From assembly GCA_003151745.1 (NCBI GenBank), contig PLYJ01000064.1, positions 1 through 40,392 on the forward strand: a stretch of DNA of 40,392 nucleotides, written 5' to 3'. The notes under the pieces are model-generated. The model had not been told where the DNA came from. It made no database searches and saw nothing but the letters and a program-made list of their open reading frames with translations. Shown piece after piece: positions 17,179 through 25,151 of the stretch. The translations under genes were made by a program, and so were the position numbers. The stretch's first letter is position 1. Every line of letters starts with the position of its first letter. This DNA is from Bacteroidota bacterium (GTDB lineage: Bacteria > Bacteroidota > Bacteroidia > AKYH767-A > 2013-40CM-41-45).

Positions 17179-18057
17179 ATGAATGAAAAGAAGCCCTCCA
17201 AATCAATTGTCATTAGCAGCAAGCCGGGACAACTTGGCAATATGCTTTTTCTTTTTTCTCATTTTATTGCTTTTGGAATAGAGAAAAATATTTTAATCAA
17301 AGCTCCCGCTTTTGAAGAATATGCCGGTTACTTTGACACTACCCGTAAAGCATTGATTCCATCTTATCCCAAAGTCAATTCAGCTATCAGGAGTAAATGG
17401 TTGCGCAAATTTTTTTACAGCTTAAATTCCATCATTGCAAAAATCATTTTTCGATTAAAATTGAATAACCGTTTTGTTTCATCTATTTTTATGAATTGGA
17501 CTGAATCTTTAAATCTCGAAAATGAAGAGAGTCTTAAACGATTTAACAGCCGTTATATATTTATACAGGGATGGCTTTACTGTTCCGATACATACATTCA
17601 AAAACATAAAAAAGCAATCACCGATTTTTTTAAACCTGCCGATTTTCATTTAGACAGAATAAACAAGCTCATGCAATCCGATCATGAAGTGATCATAGGC
17701 ATTCATATAAGGCAAGGTGATTATAAAATATTTGAAGGAGGAAAATATTTTTTTGATATGAACCAATATCTCAGCTTTATGAGAAGGGTATTAACATTGT
17801 TCCCCTCTAAAAAATTTTTGTTTCTTATCTGTTCAAATTCACACTTAAAGCACGAAGATTTTACCGGCTTGCCATATATATTAGGCACTGGACGGGAGAT
17901 TGAAGATTTATATGCCTTTTCTAAATGCAACTACCTGGTAGGCCCTCCCAGCACGTTTACGATGTGGGCTTCTTTTTATGGAAACGTTCCTTTGTACGAG
18001 GTGCATCACCCTGATAAAGCATTTTCGCTTGCGGATTTTAAGGTGGTAGAAGGATAA
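17179..18057 (+). CDS. GT11-like fucosyltransferase family protein
   Basis: The 292-residue protein has the GT11 plan: an N-terminal GQLGNMLFLFSHFIAFG loop (about residues 17-33) and the donor-binding IHIRQGDY (175-182), corresponding to the HxRxGDY signature of alpha-1,2-fucosyltransferases. A late YLVGPPSTFTMWASFYG carries the S-x-F.WA.. pattern also seen in that family. It would transfer fucose or a related deoxysugar from a GDP donor. Overall similarity is judged by motif only, so the sugar is uncertain. It sits 41 nt after the GT4 fusion and is the last plus-strand gene of the locus, before a terminator. Confidence 0.75.
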   Translation: MNEKKPSKSIVISSKPGQLGNMLFLFSHFIAFGIEKNILIKAPAFEEYAGYFDTTRKALIPSYPKVNSAIRSKWLRKFFYSLNSIIAKIIFRLKLNNRFVSSIFMNWTESLNLENEESLKRFNSRYIFIQGWLYCSDTYIQKHKKAITDFFKPADFHLDRINKLMQSDHEVIIGIHIRQGDYKIFEGGKYFFDMNQYLSFMRRVLTLFPSKKFLFLICSNSHLKHEDFTGLPYILGTGREIEDLYAFSKCNYLVGPPSTFTMWASFYGNVPLYEVHHPDKAFSLADFKVVEG

Positions 18058-18083
18058 AATTAATAAACATTCTCATAGTCATC

Positions 18084-18125
18084 AAAAAGAAAAAGTCCCG
18101 AATGTCCGGAACTCTTTCTTTTTTA
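18084..18125. terminator. bidirectional terminator between convergent genes
   Basis: An imperfect stem pairs AAAGAAAAAGTCC with GGAACTCTTTCTTT, with a loop of about 9 nt and one bulge. It is followed by T-runs on the plus strand and, because the stem flanks are A-rich, also on the minus strand. It lies exactly between genes ending at 18057 (plus) and 18140 (minus). Confidence 0.6.
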
Positions 18126-18139
18126 TTTACGATCTGCAT

Positions 18140-18814
18140 TTAACCAATGTTCGTGTAGGTAAATATAACCACATTGCTCACCACTCCGTCTCCCGCATTA
18201 TTCCTTGCGACCACCCAATAATAAAATGCGCCTGTGCCGGGTGTGTCTGTATAAGTAGTGGAAGGTACAGAAGCAATAATTTTAGCAGTTGAGAAAACAT
18301 TCGATGTGTTACGGTACACATTATAAATTTTCACATTGCCCTGTGAAGTAACATTCAAAGGCTTTTTCCATTTTAATTTTATCTGATCCGGGTTAAGGTC
18401 AACAGAAATTAAATTGCGAAAATTCTGAACCATTTGCAAAACGCCCTGCGGCATGCTTGCATTTTTAAGCGGGAAGCCGGAGGAAAGCAAAATGGTTGTC
18501 TGCGTGGCATAAGAAGTCAGCGGGTCAACAACAGTCATACAATATTCAGATAACTGTGTGAGCAATGAAAGTGCAATCTGTGCTTTCACTTTCAGGTCCA
18601 CATAATCCTGGTGTGAACCGCGGTTGCCTTTAGGTCCCCATTTAGTGATCGCTGCAATTAGATTGTCCAGGGCTGTCTGGCAAGCCAATAAAGTGGGTGA
18701 AGGTGTCAAAAAATTTAGGTTAGCAGTCATATTTGCGATGACGTGCTGGATAAGCAAAACGAGTGCTTTGAACTGTTTCGCTGTTACTTTGATAACAATT
18801 ACGGGCTTTTTCAT
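18140..18814 (-). CDS. small protein with C-terminal fibronectin type III-like domain
   Basis: The 224-residue protein has no signal peptide (it starts MKKPVIVIKVTAKQF). Residues about 1-135 are predicted mostly helical. The C-terminal ~90 residues (from LNPDQIKLKWKKPL, through YNVYRNT, to FYYWVVARNNAGDGVVSNV) form a fibronectin type III-like sandwich. There is no T9SS sorting domain and no lipobox. Proteins of this make-up occur in Bacteroidota as uncharacterised fnIII proteins; I know no function. It may stay in the cell or leave by an unconventional route. Neighbours give no clue apart from the repeat elements upstream of its start. Confidence 0.75.
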   Translation of the reverse strand: MKKPVIVIKVTAKQFKALVLLIQHVIANMTANLNFLTPSPTLLACQTALDNLIAAITKWGPKGNRGSHQDYVDLKVKAQIALSLLTQLSEYCMTVVDPLTSYATQTTILLSSGFPLKNASMPQGVLQMVQNFRNLISVDLNPDQIKLKWKKPLNVTSQGNVKIYNVYRNTSNVFSTAKIIASVPSTTYTDTPGTGAFYYWVVARNNAGDGVVSNVVIFTYTNIG

Positions 18815-18982
18815 GGCTTTTAATTTTTAATGGTTTAACTTTTATTTTATCCGGGGCTGCTCTGTCAACCCCTTTCTATTGTACTAACCAATGACATGCC
18901 TGTATATAACACTTTTTAAAAAATATTTTTTTCAGCATGTCCGCATTTATATCAACAGACTTCTTTCAGTGCCATCTTTATT

Positions 18983-19273
18983 GCTGCCATAAAAACACTA
19001 AGGCTAAAAGCTTCACTAAACAGGGTTCGGGATTACTGATCAAAATATCACCCCTACAAGGTTTTAAATCTAAGGCTCATAAATTTTCTACCAATGTGAC
19101 GCTCCTGACGGAGCTAAAACAGTCCCGTCAGGGACGATATATTGGTAGAAAAATAAAACAATCAGATAGTTAAACCCCGCAGGGGTGATATATTCTTAAC
19201 ATCTAAATTCTTAACTCACGTTTCGCTAAATTTTTCTTTGTGTTTACTTTGTGTCTTAGTGTCTTTGTGGCAG
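18983..19273. repeat. nested composite inverted-repeat element (three pairs of arms)
   Basis: Three sets of arms are stacked around one centre. Inner: CTACCAATGTGACGCTCC (from 19088) against GGGACGATATATTGGTAG (to 19148). Middle: ATATCACCCCTACAAGG (from 19045) against CCCCGCAGGGGTGATATA (to 19192). Outer: TGCCATAAAAACACTAAGG (about 18985-19003) against CTTAGTGTCTTTGTGGCAG (19255-19273). No transposase frame is present. Sequences of this kind look like the dispersed non-coding repeats I know from many Bacteroidota genomes. The plus-strand frame 18937-19173 running through it is not a gene. Confidence 0.75.
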
Positions 19274-19280
19274 AGAGGTT

Positions 19281-19574
19281 AACAATTACAATGAACCACT
19301 TTCTGATCACTATCAATCAGCAACCCGTTGATACTACCTGTTAACCGGTTACTATCAACCATAAACTACCCGGTACTATATAGCAACTACATGCTATCAA
19401 TCGTCAACCGGTTCGTATGAACCTGTAACTAATTACTATCAATTAGTTTCTGCACGGTATCAACTATTAACCGGTTGCTATCAATCATTAACAGGTTACT
19501 ATCAACCTGCAATTGGTTAGTATTAACCTGCAAGTAGTTAATATCAACCGGTAACTAGTTGATACTGATTTTTA
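19281..19574. repeat. intergenic array B: 14 diverged 21-bp direct repeats with hairpin units
   Basis: Fourteen units of exactly 21 bp run from 19281 with no indels. The shared core is GGTTACTATCAACC. In about half of the units the bases before and after a hexaloop (usually ACTATC) are complementary, and the stem sequence changes while pairing is kept: CTGAT/ATCAG in unit 2, GGTT/AACC in units 4, 7 and 12, AATT/AATT extended to 8 bp in unit 8, CAGGTT/AACCTG in unit 11. No long frame spans the array. It starts 7 nt after the nested inverted repeat and ends about 100 nt before the 3' end of the sigma factor gene. Confidence 0.88.
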
Positions 19575-19597
19575 ACAAATAGTGGGTTTTTAATATG

Positions 19598-19625
19598 AAA
19601 AAGCTGCTATTTTAGTTTAACAGCA
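19598..19625 (-). terminator. candidate intrinsic terminator of the sigma factor gene
   Basis: On the minus strand TGCTGTT pairs with AATAGCA (one G-T pair) around a 7-nt loop, followed after two bases by five T residues. It lies 54 nt past the stop of the ECF sigma factor. Confidence 0.5.
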
Positions 19626-19678
19626 AGCATGCCGGTAAAGTGATTAAGCCAATTAATGTTCACTAAAACATATCTTAA

Positions 19679-20251
19679 TTACAGGTTTCTGAAAGGCGTT
19701 TTCAAAAGCTTTTTTAACCGTTTCATTGCCCGCCAGAAAATAACAATTACGTTCGCCCTGCTGGAGTGCATGATGGTTGCTATTTCATCAAAGTGCTTAC
19801 CCTCCTCAATGCGCAACCGCACAATCTCCTGAACCTGTGCATTCATGGCTAAAAGCGCTTGTTTAGCTTGTTTCACGGTTTCTTCCTGTGCTGCATCATT
19901 TTCGGAGGCGGAGGCTTCCTCATCAGGCGCGTCTTCATTTTGGTTATGTATATAAGATGATTCACTTTTAAGCATCTTCATTGCTTCATGATAAGCGATT
20001 GTGTTAATCCATTTCAGAAAATGCCCTGTTTCCCTGTAAGCATGTCTGCGTAAACTAAGAAATACCCGTTGCCAGACATTTTGCATCACATCTTTCTCCA
20101 GGGCGGGATTGTACAAAAGGCGGTGAACGAAGACGGCGATGTGGGTAGTATGCCGGGCTACGAAGACATCGAATGCGGCGATATTGCCACCCCAAAATTC
20201 CTGCACTAAATGAGCATCATCAAGATGCTTTAGATTTTCTTTGAGAGTCAT
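19679..20251 (-). CDS. ECF-type RNA polymerase sigma factor
   Basis: The 190-residue protein has sigma region 2 at about residues 25-95 (AAFDVFVARHTTHIAVFVHRLL, then DVMQNVWQRVFLSLRRH and the -10 recognition helix region FLKWINTIAYHEAMKML). An acidic linker follows (about 96-128, rich in E and D). Region 4 with its helix-turn-helix is at about 135-185 (VRLRIEEGKHFDEIATIM, then NVIVIFWRAMKRLKKLL). It directs RNA polymerase to a specific promoter set. No anti-sigma gene lies next to it, so its signal is unknown. It appears to be a single-gene unit. Confidence 0.88.
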   Translation of the reverse strand: MTLKENLKHLDDAHLVQEFWGGNIAAFDVFVARHTTHIAVFVHRLLYNPALEKDVMQNVWQRVFLSLRRHAYRETGHFLKWINTIAYHEAMKMLKSESSYIHNQNEDAPDEEASASENDAAQEETVKQAKQALLAMNAQVQEIVRLRIEEGKHFDEIATIMHSSRANVIVIFWRAMKRLKKLLKTPFRNL

Positions 20252-20471
20252 AGCAGTAAGTTTTAATTACTACAAAAGGTGTGCAAAAATCAAACCAATA
20301 TGCTCTGTAAGCCTTTGGTAGTAAGGTTTTTAACGGATTTAATATAATAACGTGGATATTGGTTGTTTATTGTGTGAGGGAGGTAAAGTTTGTGCTGAGG
20401 AAGGATTCATTCAAATTGAAACAAAATTTCCGTAAAGTTTAAAACTTCATCGTGGTTTTGTTCAATGTATG

Positions 20472-21404
20472 TCAGTCAGCGAGTTCAAATGTTAATTGCT
20501 TATTTTTCTTCTTGTCAGTAAGACCGTGATTGTGCAGATTAATGTTTTCTAAATCAAAGTTGCAAACAAGCGCCTCCACAATTGTTCTGCGGTTTTCAAT
20601 TTTGCCTCCTGTGTGGTAGAAATGGTCTTTCGTAACGATATTAAACTTATTCCAAAACTTCTTAATCATATCATTCTCTCTCCAATCATTATGGTGCCAC
20701 GTTGAGAGAACAAATTTTGCTTTCGTTTCGGAAAGAAGCTTGAATAAAAGTTCCTCGTCATGTTCCTTCCATCCATTGTAATAGTCAACGTATCTTCCGT
20801 AATAAGGCGGGTCGCAATAAATAATATCTCCTTTTTCTGCTAATGGAATTATGTCTGCAAAACTCTTATTTGTAAAAGTCCACTCATCTCCAATTGAAAC
20901 TTTAACATTTTTAACCTGGTTTGTAATTTTTGTTATATATGATTGTGCAAAGCGGTTTGGTTTTTTGCAGAATGGAATATTCCAATTTCCTTTTTTTCCT
21001 CCAAACCGCATCATCCCGTTAAAACCAGCCCTTGAAAGGAAGAGCAAGTCAAGCGGTGCAAAATCCTTATTAAACCGGTCCCTCACAGTTCTGAAATAAA
21101 CATATCCGTTTTCATCTGCCGTTAAAAGTTTCGCTCCTTCTTCCTCAAGGTATCGTTTCACAATTACGGGAGTAATACTTCCGTCCTGAATGCTTTTGTA
21201 AAAGTGTATCGTATGAGGATTAATGTCATTAAGAATGGCCACTTTAAATCCCGAATTAAAAGCAACAACCCCTGTTCCTAAAAATGGCTCAATCCATTTG
21301 CCTGTGGGTTGTGCAATTTTAACAACATCCATGATCCACGGAACAAGTTTTGTTTTTATTCCTTGACTCTTAATAGGCGGTACTATTACTTTTCTATGCA
21401 CCAT
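20472..21404 (-). CDS. EcoRV-type adenine DNA methyltransferase (M.EcoRV-like, D12 class)
   Basis: The 310-residue protein has the SAM motif EPFLGTG (39-45) and the catalytic motif DPPY (198-201) of N6-adenine methylases. From memory it matches M.EcoRV closely along its length: VPPIKSQGIKTKLVP near the start, PFCKKPNRFAQ, YCDPPY, STWHHND and a late HFYHTGG. The family methylates the first adenine of GATATC, so this recognition site is the best prediction. It overlaps the 3' end of the endonuclease gene by 11 nt on the same strand. It appears intact, whereas the endonuclease is not. The 220 nt downstream (20252-20471) hold only weak AT-rich hairpins. Confidence 0.93.
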   Translation of the reverse strand: MVHRKVIVPPIKSQGIKTKLVPWIMDVVKIAQPTGKWIEPFLGTGVVAFNSGFKVAILNDINPHTIHFYKSIQDGSITPVIVKRYLEEEGAKLLTADENGYVYFRTVRDRFNKDFAPLDLLFLSRAGFNGMMRFGGKKGNWNIPFCKKPNRFAQSYITKITNQVKNVKVSIGDEWTFTNKSFADIIPLAEKGDIIYCDPPYYGRYVDYYNGWKEHDEELLFKLLSETKAKFVLSTWHHNDWRENDMIKKFWNKFNIVTKDHFYHTGGKIENRRTIVEALVCNFDLENINLHNHGLTDKKKNKQLTFELAD

Positions 21405-22257
21405 TTTCAGTTTCTTCGTTTCCCTCTTCCTCTTCGCTTAATTTTTTAATTTCATCTTCATGCTCTGCAAGAATATTTATACCTTTTTGCTTATATTCCA
21501 AATAAGATTTTAAATTTGTATAAGGTCTTGGTATTTCAAGCGCCTTAGCCATATCATTCGTAAGATAATACATCCAATAATCATTATAAACTTCCTCACC
21601 CAATTCCGAAAAAATACCCTTGCCGTTAATAAGGGTGTCGATTTTGTTTGTTGAACCTATATTTTTAGTATTGCCGCTACCCGGGCTTGCAGAAGCTATT
21701 TTATACTTGGGCTGAACAAAGAATTTAAAATCTTTAATAACAGATGCAATCTTTCCTAATTCATCCAGGGTAAATATTGTTTTCTCATTTGGATTCACTT
21801 CATTTTGAGAATAAATTACTCCTAATACTAAATGCGCTGAATAAGAATCATAAGGAAAAAGAGTATTCTTTGTACTTTATCTGTTGCGAAAGTAACCTGT
21901 AAAGGCACCCAATGTCATACTTTTAATCTTATCCTCTGCATCCTTAAAGGTACTCTTTATATCAACAGCAAATCTTTCTCCTGATTTCTTTGAAGTAAAG
22001 GTAAGGTCTGGGTAAAAGTTTTGTTGAGGCGGAAGTTCAAGTATAAGATCGTTCCTTTTGGCAAATGTTTCAAAGGCGGGGATCAGCAATAGTTCAAGAA
22101 CTTTAGAAACTACCTTTGTGTCAATAGAAATTGTATAAATCTTTTTGTAGATGTCAATAAATCCTTTAACTATCCAATCGCCTTTATCGGTTGCTACAAT
22201 CTTATTATATCCTTCAACTTCTTTCTGGAGTGCAGCTAAAATTTGGTCTTTATTCAT
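21394..22257 (-). pseudogene. EcoRV-like type II restriction endonuclease interrupted by an in-frame TAA
   Basis: Codons 1-126 (start ATG at 22257) encode the N-terminal part of an EcoRV-like nuclease. The catalytic residues align with EcoRV D74, D90 and K92 as D84 (QQNFYPD), D99 and K101 (FAVDIKST). TLGAFTGYFRNR is followed by TAA as codon 127. The same frame then continues without a gap through STKNTLFPYDSYSAHLVLG to codon 287, including the EcoRV recognition loop GSGNTKNIGS and NGKGIF. A product stopping at 126 lacks the recognition loop and should be inactive. An internal ATG at 21798 could express only the C-terminal 134 residues. A single change AAA to TAA would explain it; sequencing error or readthrough are alternatives. 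Confidence 0.88.
21877..21879 (-). other. premature in-frame TAA in the EcoRV-like endonuclease
   Basis: This is codon 127 of the 287-codon frame. The flanking codons read RNR and STKN, where EcoRV has RNNTKN, so homology continues immediately on both sides and no frameshift is needed. Confidence 0.85.
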
Positions 22258-22484
22258 TGCTGAAAATTAGTAAAAAAGCGTACCACTTACACAATTTTTT
22301 ATTTTCTGCAAACACAAGTTTTCCAACATCCCTTTCTTCAAATATTTACGCGCAAGCCCCGGGGAAGTATAATTTTTATGCAAATGATAACTAAGCTATG
22401 AATTCAACCCTGTAACACTACCTGTAAAAATGCCGTAGAATCAATCATGAATTGATAATTTAATAACTGCAAAACAATAGTTTT

Positions 22485-22901
22485 ATGTTTAAAAAAATAA
22501 GAAATGATAAGCCAGTATATATACGCAAAGTAAATACGGACTCCAGCGCTGAAGAGTCTGCTAAAACCAAGGACGAGCTGGCTGATAAAATATTTGTAAG
22601 AGGTCATTTAACTGATCTTGAAAAATTGCTGTTTGCAGAAAATGAAATAAAGGAGCTAAAGAAAAAAGTAAAGGAGCTTGAACTACGCCTTGGCAAGCAG
22701 CAGTCGGATTTAGACGAAGCGGAATTTTTAATCAGGAAATATAAGCCCTTGTCTAAGCAGGAAGAAAAAGCAGAGATTGCAAAGGATGAGTACGTGCAAA
22801 ACCTTAAGCGCTCAATGAACGCACTAATGAAAAGCAATAAAAATCTTACGATTGAGAAAAACGTCTTATTAGCTAAATTGGTTGCTTATAAAGATAAATA
22901 G
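22485..22901 (+). CDS. small charged coiled-coil protein, unrecognised
   Basis: The 138-residue protein is rich in Lys and Glu. Residues about 45-90 (LTDLEKLLFAENEIKELKK and what follows) show heptad spacing typical of a coiled coil, and a second helix-forming stretch lies near 100-135. There is no signal peptide, membrane segment or enzyme motif. I do not recognise a family. It lies 55 nt upstream of another unrecognised gene on the same strand, with a perfect hairpin between them, so the two may be co-transcribed. The 227 nt before it separate it from the divergent endonuclease gene and show nothing clear. Confidence 0.65.
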   Translation: MFKKIRNDKPVYIRKVNTDSSAEESAKTKDELADKIFVRGHLTDLEKLLFAENEIKELKKKVKELELRLGKQQSDLDEAEFLIRKYKPLSKQEEKAEIAKDEYVQNLKRSMNALMKSNKNLTIEKNVLLAKLVAYKDK

Positions 22902-22916
22902 ACAGGATCCTCACAA

Positions 22917-22950
22917 CTTTTCTTTATTGCTCCGTACAAATAAAGAAAAG
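22917..22950 (+). promoter_or_regulatory. perfect 12-bp hairpin just before the start of the next gene
   Basis: CTTTTCTTTATT and AATAAAGAAAAG are exact reverse complements with a 10-nt loop (22929-22938). The 3' arm ends 5 nt before the ATG at 22956. In RNA it would fold the A/G-rich stretch next to the start codon, so it may control initiation. No T-run follows, so it is not a standard terminator. Confidence 0.55.
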
Positions 22951-22955
22951 AGGAT

Positions 22956-23600
22956 ATGATTGTACCATCAATGAATTTGGCAGAAATTAAGCGGGAGATA
23001 AACCGCGATATGCCTGCCGTTGACCGTAATATTAGCCAACAGGTTAAACAGCTTCGCAAAAGCTGGTGTTTTCGTTTCAGCAAGGATCATCATTTTGCAA
23101 AGGATTATTACAGCACGAAGAAGAATCACTGGATTTTCTTTCATCATTTTTCGAGCAAGGAAACCGTTTCCTATGCAGTAGTTTATTTTTACACGGAGGC
23201 GGGCATAACGGCCATGAGCCGTTTGTCAATGATGAATGATTATGTCCTTATGTTTAACGGTCATTTCCTGCAGCGTTACAATGAGCGTTTAAATCTTCAA
23301 CTTGTTAAGCCGGAAGACATACTAAAGCATTATTGCCTGAACAATCAAAATTTTGTTTTTGAAACATCACGTGAATTTGAATCTAAGAACATGAATGTTT
23401 TTAGTGTGTTGCCAAGCGGCATTGCGCTGGGTTTTAGAAATGACGAAGATCGTGTTATCCAATTTAAAACCTTTCTTTCTGAAAATATGCTTTACGCCAA
23501 CCAAAAAGAAAAAGTGATTCATATCAGAAAAACCGAAGAGCTTAACTTAAAGAGGAGGGAAGAAGCGAGAAAGCTTTTGGCTTTATTTAATACGATGTAA
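22956..23600 (+). CDS. uncharacterised soluble protein
   Basis: The 214-residue protein has no signal peptide or membrane segment. Visible features are an N-terminal charged helix (LAEIKREINRDMPAV), an aromatic and His-rich core (KDHHFAKDYY, HWIFFHHFSS) and the segment FNGHFLQRYNERL near residue 110, with a His/Arg/Glu pattern. A basic C-terminal helix (RRREEARKLL-like) follows. I do not recognise a family and assign no function. Start ATG 22956 or 22971 are both possible; the first is nearer the hairpin. Confidence 0.65.
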   Translation: MIVPSMNLAEIKREINRDMPAVDRNISQQVKQLRKSWCFRFSKDHHFAKDYYSTKKNHWIFFHHFSSKETVSYAVVYFYTEAGITAMSRLSMMNDYVLMFNGHFLQRYNERLNLQLVKPEDILKHYCLNNQNFVFETSREFESKNMNVFSVLPSGIALGFRNDEDRVIQFKTFLSENMLYANQKEKVIHIRKTEELNLKRREEARKLLALFNTM

Positions 23601-23925
23601 TACCATGTGTGTGCATCAGTAGAATTATTGCGATGCCTATTTTTTTAGCACGCTATTTCACAAAATCCCTCTGAAATCCATTTAAAATTCAAGAACTGCA
23701 AGATTTGTGCAAGATTTTGGCATAAAACGTCTGAACCATTGCCCTGTGCAGGGGTATAATTGTGTAAGTTTTTAATGATTACATGGTTGGATAGCGGTGC
23801 TCATAACCGATAGCCATTAAAGAACAATATGGAAAGCGTGAAGTACGCATTCATATATAGTAGTGTATTCTTTTAACAGTAACTGATAAATAATAAATTT
23901 TTAATTAATTTAAAAACAAATCAAA
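23601..23925. other. intergenic region without a visible gene
   Basis: This 325-nt stretch contains a short tandem duplication (GCAAGATTTG then TGCAAGATTTTG, about 23698-23719) and an A/T-rich leader before the ATG at 23926. I find no RNA gene, terminator or exact TAnnTTTG element. Confidence 0.5.
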
Positions 23926-25125
23926 ATGAAAAAATTTCTTCTTCTCTTATTAGCAATCACAGGCAGCATAACCTTCACGAATGCACAATGGTCTCAAACC
24001 AATGGTCCTTTCGGAACCACTATTAATAATCTCGCTACAAACGGCACCAATGTTTTTGCTGCCACAAACGGCAAAGGTTTATTTTTAAGTTCTGATAACG
24101 GCACAACCTGGACGGGAGTTAATAATGGTTTGACGGATACGCTTGTTACTTCGGTAATTACCACCGGAACCAGCGTTTTTGCAGGAACGAATGGTAAAGG
24201 CATATTTTTATCTACCGATAACGGAACAACCTGGACGGCAGTGAATACCGGCCTGACGGGTTTTGGTATATATGTTAATACATTTGTCGTGAGCGGGAAT
24301 AATATTTTTGCCGGTACGGAAGGCGGTGTATTTTTATCAACTAATAATGGTTCAAGCTGGACAGTAGTTAATAATGGCTTGCCTGTTACCATCGTTAATA
24401 CATTAGCTGCAGTAGGAACTACCATTTTTGCAGGTACTTCTAACTCGGGTATATATTCATCCATTGATAACGGTACTACATGGACTGAAGTAAATACAGG
24501 CTTGACGAATCGCACGGTTAATTCGCTGGCTGTAAGCGAAACGAAAATATTTGCTGCCACTAACAGCTTTGTGTATATATCAACCAATAACGGTTCAACA
24601 TGGACTGCGCTTAATAATGGCTTTGCAGGAGTGTCTGCTTATTCAATTACGGTAAGCGGAACAAGTATTATATCAGGCACGAATGCAGGTTTATTTCTAT
24701 CAACAAATGACGGCGTAAACTGGACCGATGTGAGCAAAGGTTTGCCTTTGAATAATACATTTGTTTATTCTTTAACTGTGAGCGGCACCAATATTTTTGC
24801 CGGCACAAACGGAAGCGCTGTTTGGAAACGTTCTATATCAGATGTGTTAGCAGTTAAAAATATTGCAGCCGTCACGAATGATTTTGATATATATCCTAAC
24901 CCTGCTACCAATCAACTTACATTTCATGCATCATCTTCCACTAACTGGAATAAAGCTGCTGTTACGGTAACGAATGTGCTTGGAGAAACTGTACTGACCA
25001 GTACATTCTCTTTTGGAGAGAATAGAGGAGAAGCCATTGACATCAGCAAGCTTAATTCAGGAGTGTATTTTCTTGAAATGAAATCTGAAAGCGGTGTGAT
25101 CGTGAAAAGGTTTGTGAAAGAGTAA
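23926..25125 (+). CDS. secreted propeller-like repeat protein with T9SS type A sorting domain
   Basis: The 399-residue protein begins with a signal peptide (MKKFLLLLLAITGSITFTNA, cleaved before QWSQ). About seven repeats of ~41 residues follow, each with a NVFAGTNG-like strand, a GxFLSTDNGTTWT turn (BNR/Asp-box-like) and VNNGL. These would form a beta-propeller like those of the photosystem II stability factor or sialidase class. The last ~85 residues are a type A CTD: DIYPNPATNQLTF, VTNVLGETV, LNSGVYFLEM, VKRFVKE. It should be secreted by T9SS. A catalytic site is not evident. It is a single-gene unit with a strong terminator. Confidence 0.88.
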   Translation: MKKFLLLLLAITGSITFTNAQWSQTNGPFGTTINNLATNGTNVFAATNGKGLFLSSDNGTTWTGVNNGLTDTLVTSVITTGTSVFAGTNGKGIFLSTDNGTTWTAVNTGLTGFGIYVNTFVVSGNNIFAGTEGGVFLSTNNGSSWTVVNNGLPVTIVNTLAAVGTTIFAGTSNSGIYSSIDNGTTWTEVNTGLTNRTVNSLAVSETKIFAATNSFVYISTNNGSTWTALNNGFAGVSAYSITVSGTSIISGTNAGLFLSTNDGVNWTDVSKGLPLNNTFVYSLTVSGTNIFAGTNGSAVWKRSISDVLAVKNIAAVTNDFDIYPNPATNQLTFHASSSTNWNKAAVTVTNVLGETVLTSTFSFGENRGEAIDISKLNSGVYFLEMKSESGVIVKRFVKE

Positions 25126-25151
25126 AAAATTAAGGCAAATAGTATAATAGG

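Noticed and set aside
18937-19173. 78-residue plus-strand frame
   Set aside because: It lies across the nested inverted repeats and its sequence is explained by them.
18983-19273. Insertion sequence with transposase
   Set aside because: Inverted repeats are present but the space between them is far too small for a transposase and holds none.
20421-20461. Terminator of the methylase gene
   Set aside because: ACAAAA/TTTTGT and an inner AAGTT/AACTT can pair, but the stems are short, AT-only and lack a T-run.
23994-24587. 197-residue antisense frame in the T9SS propeller gene
   Set aside because: Shadow of a repetitive coding sequence. The plus strand has signal peptide, repeats and a sorting domain.
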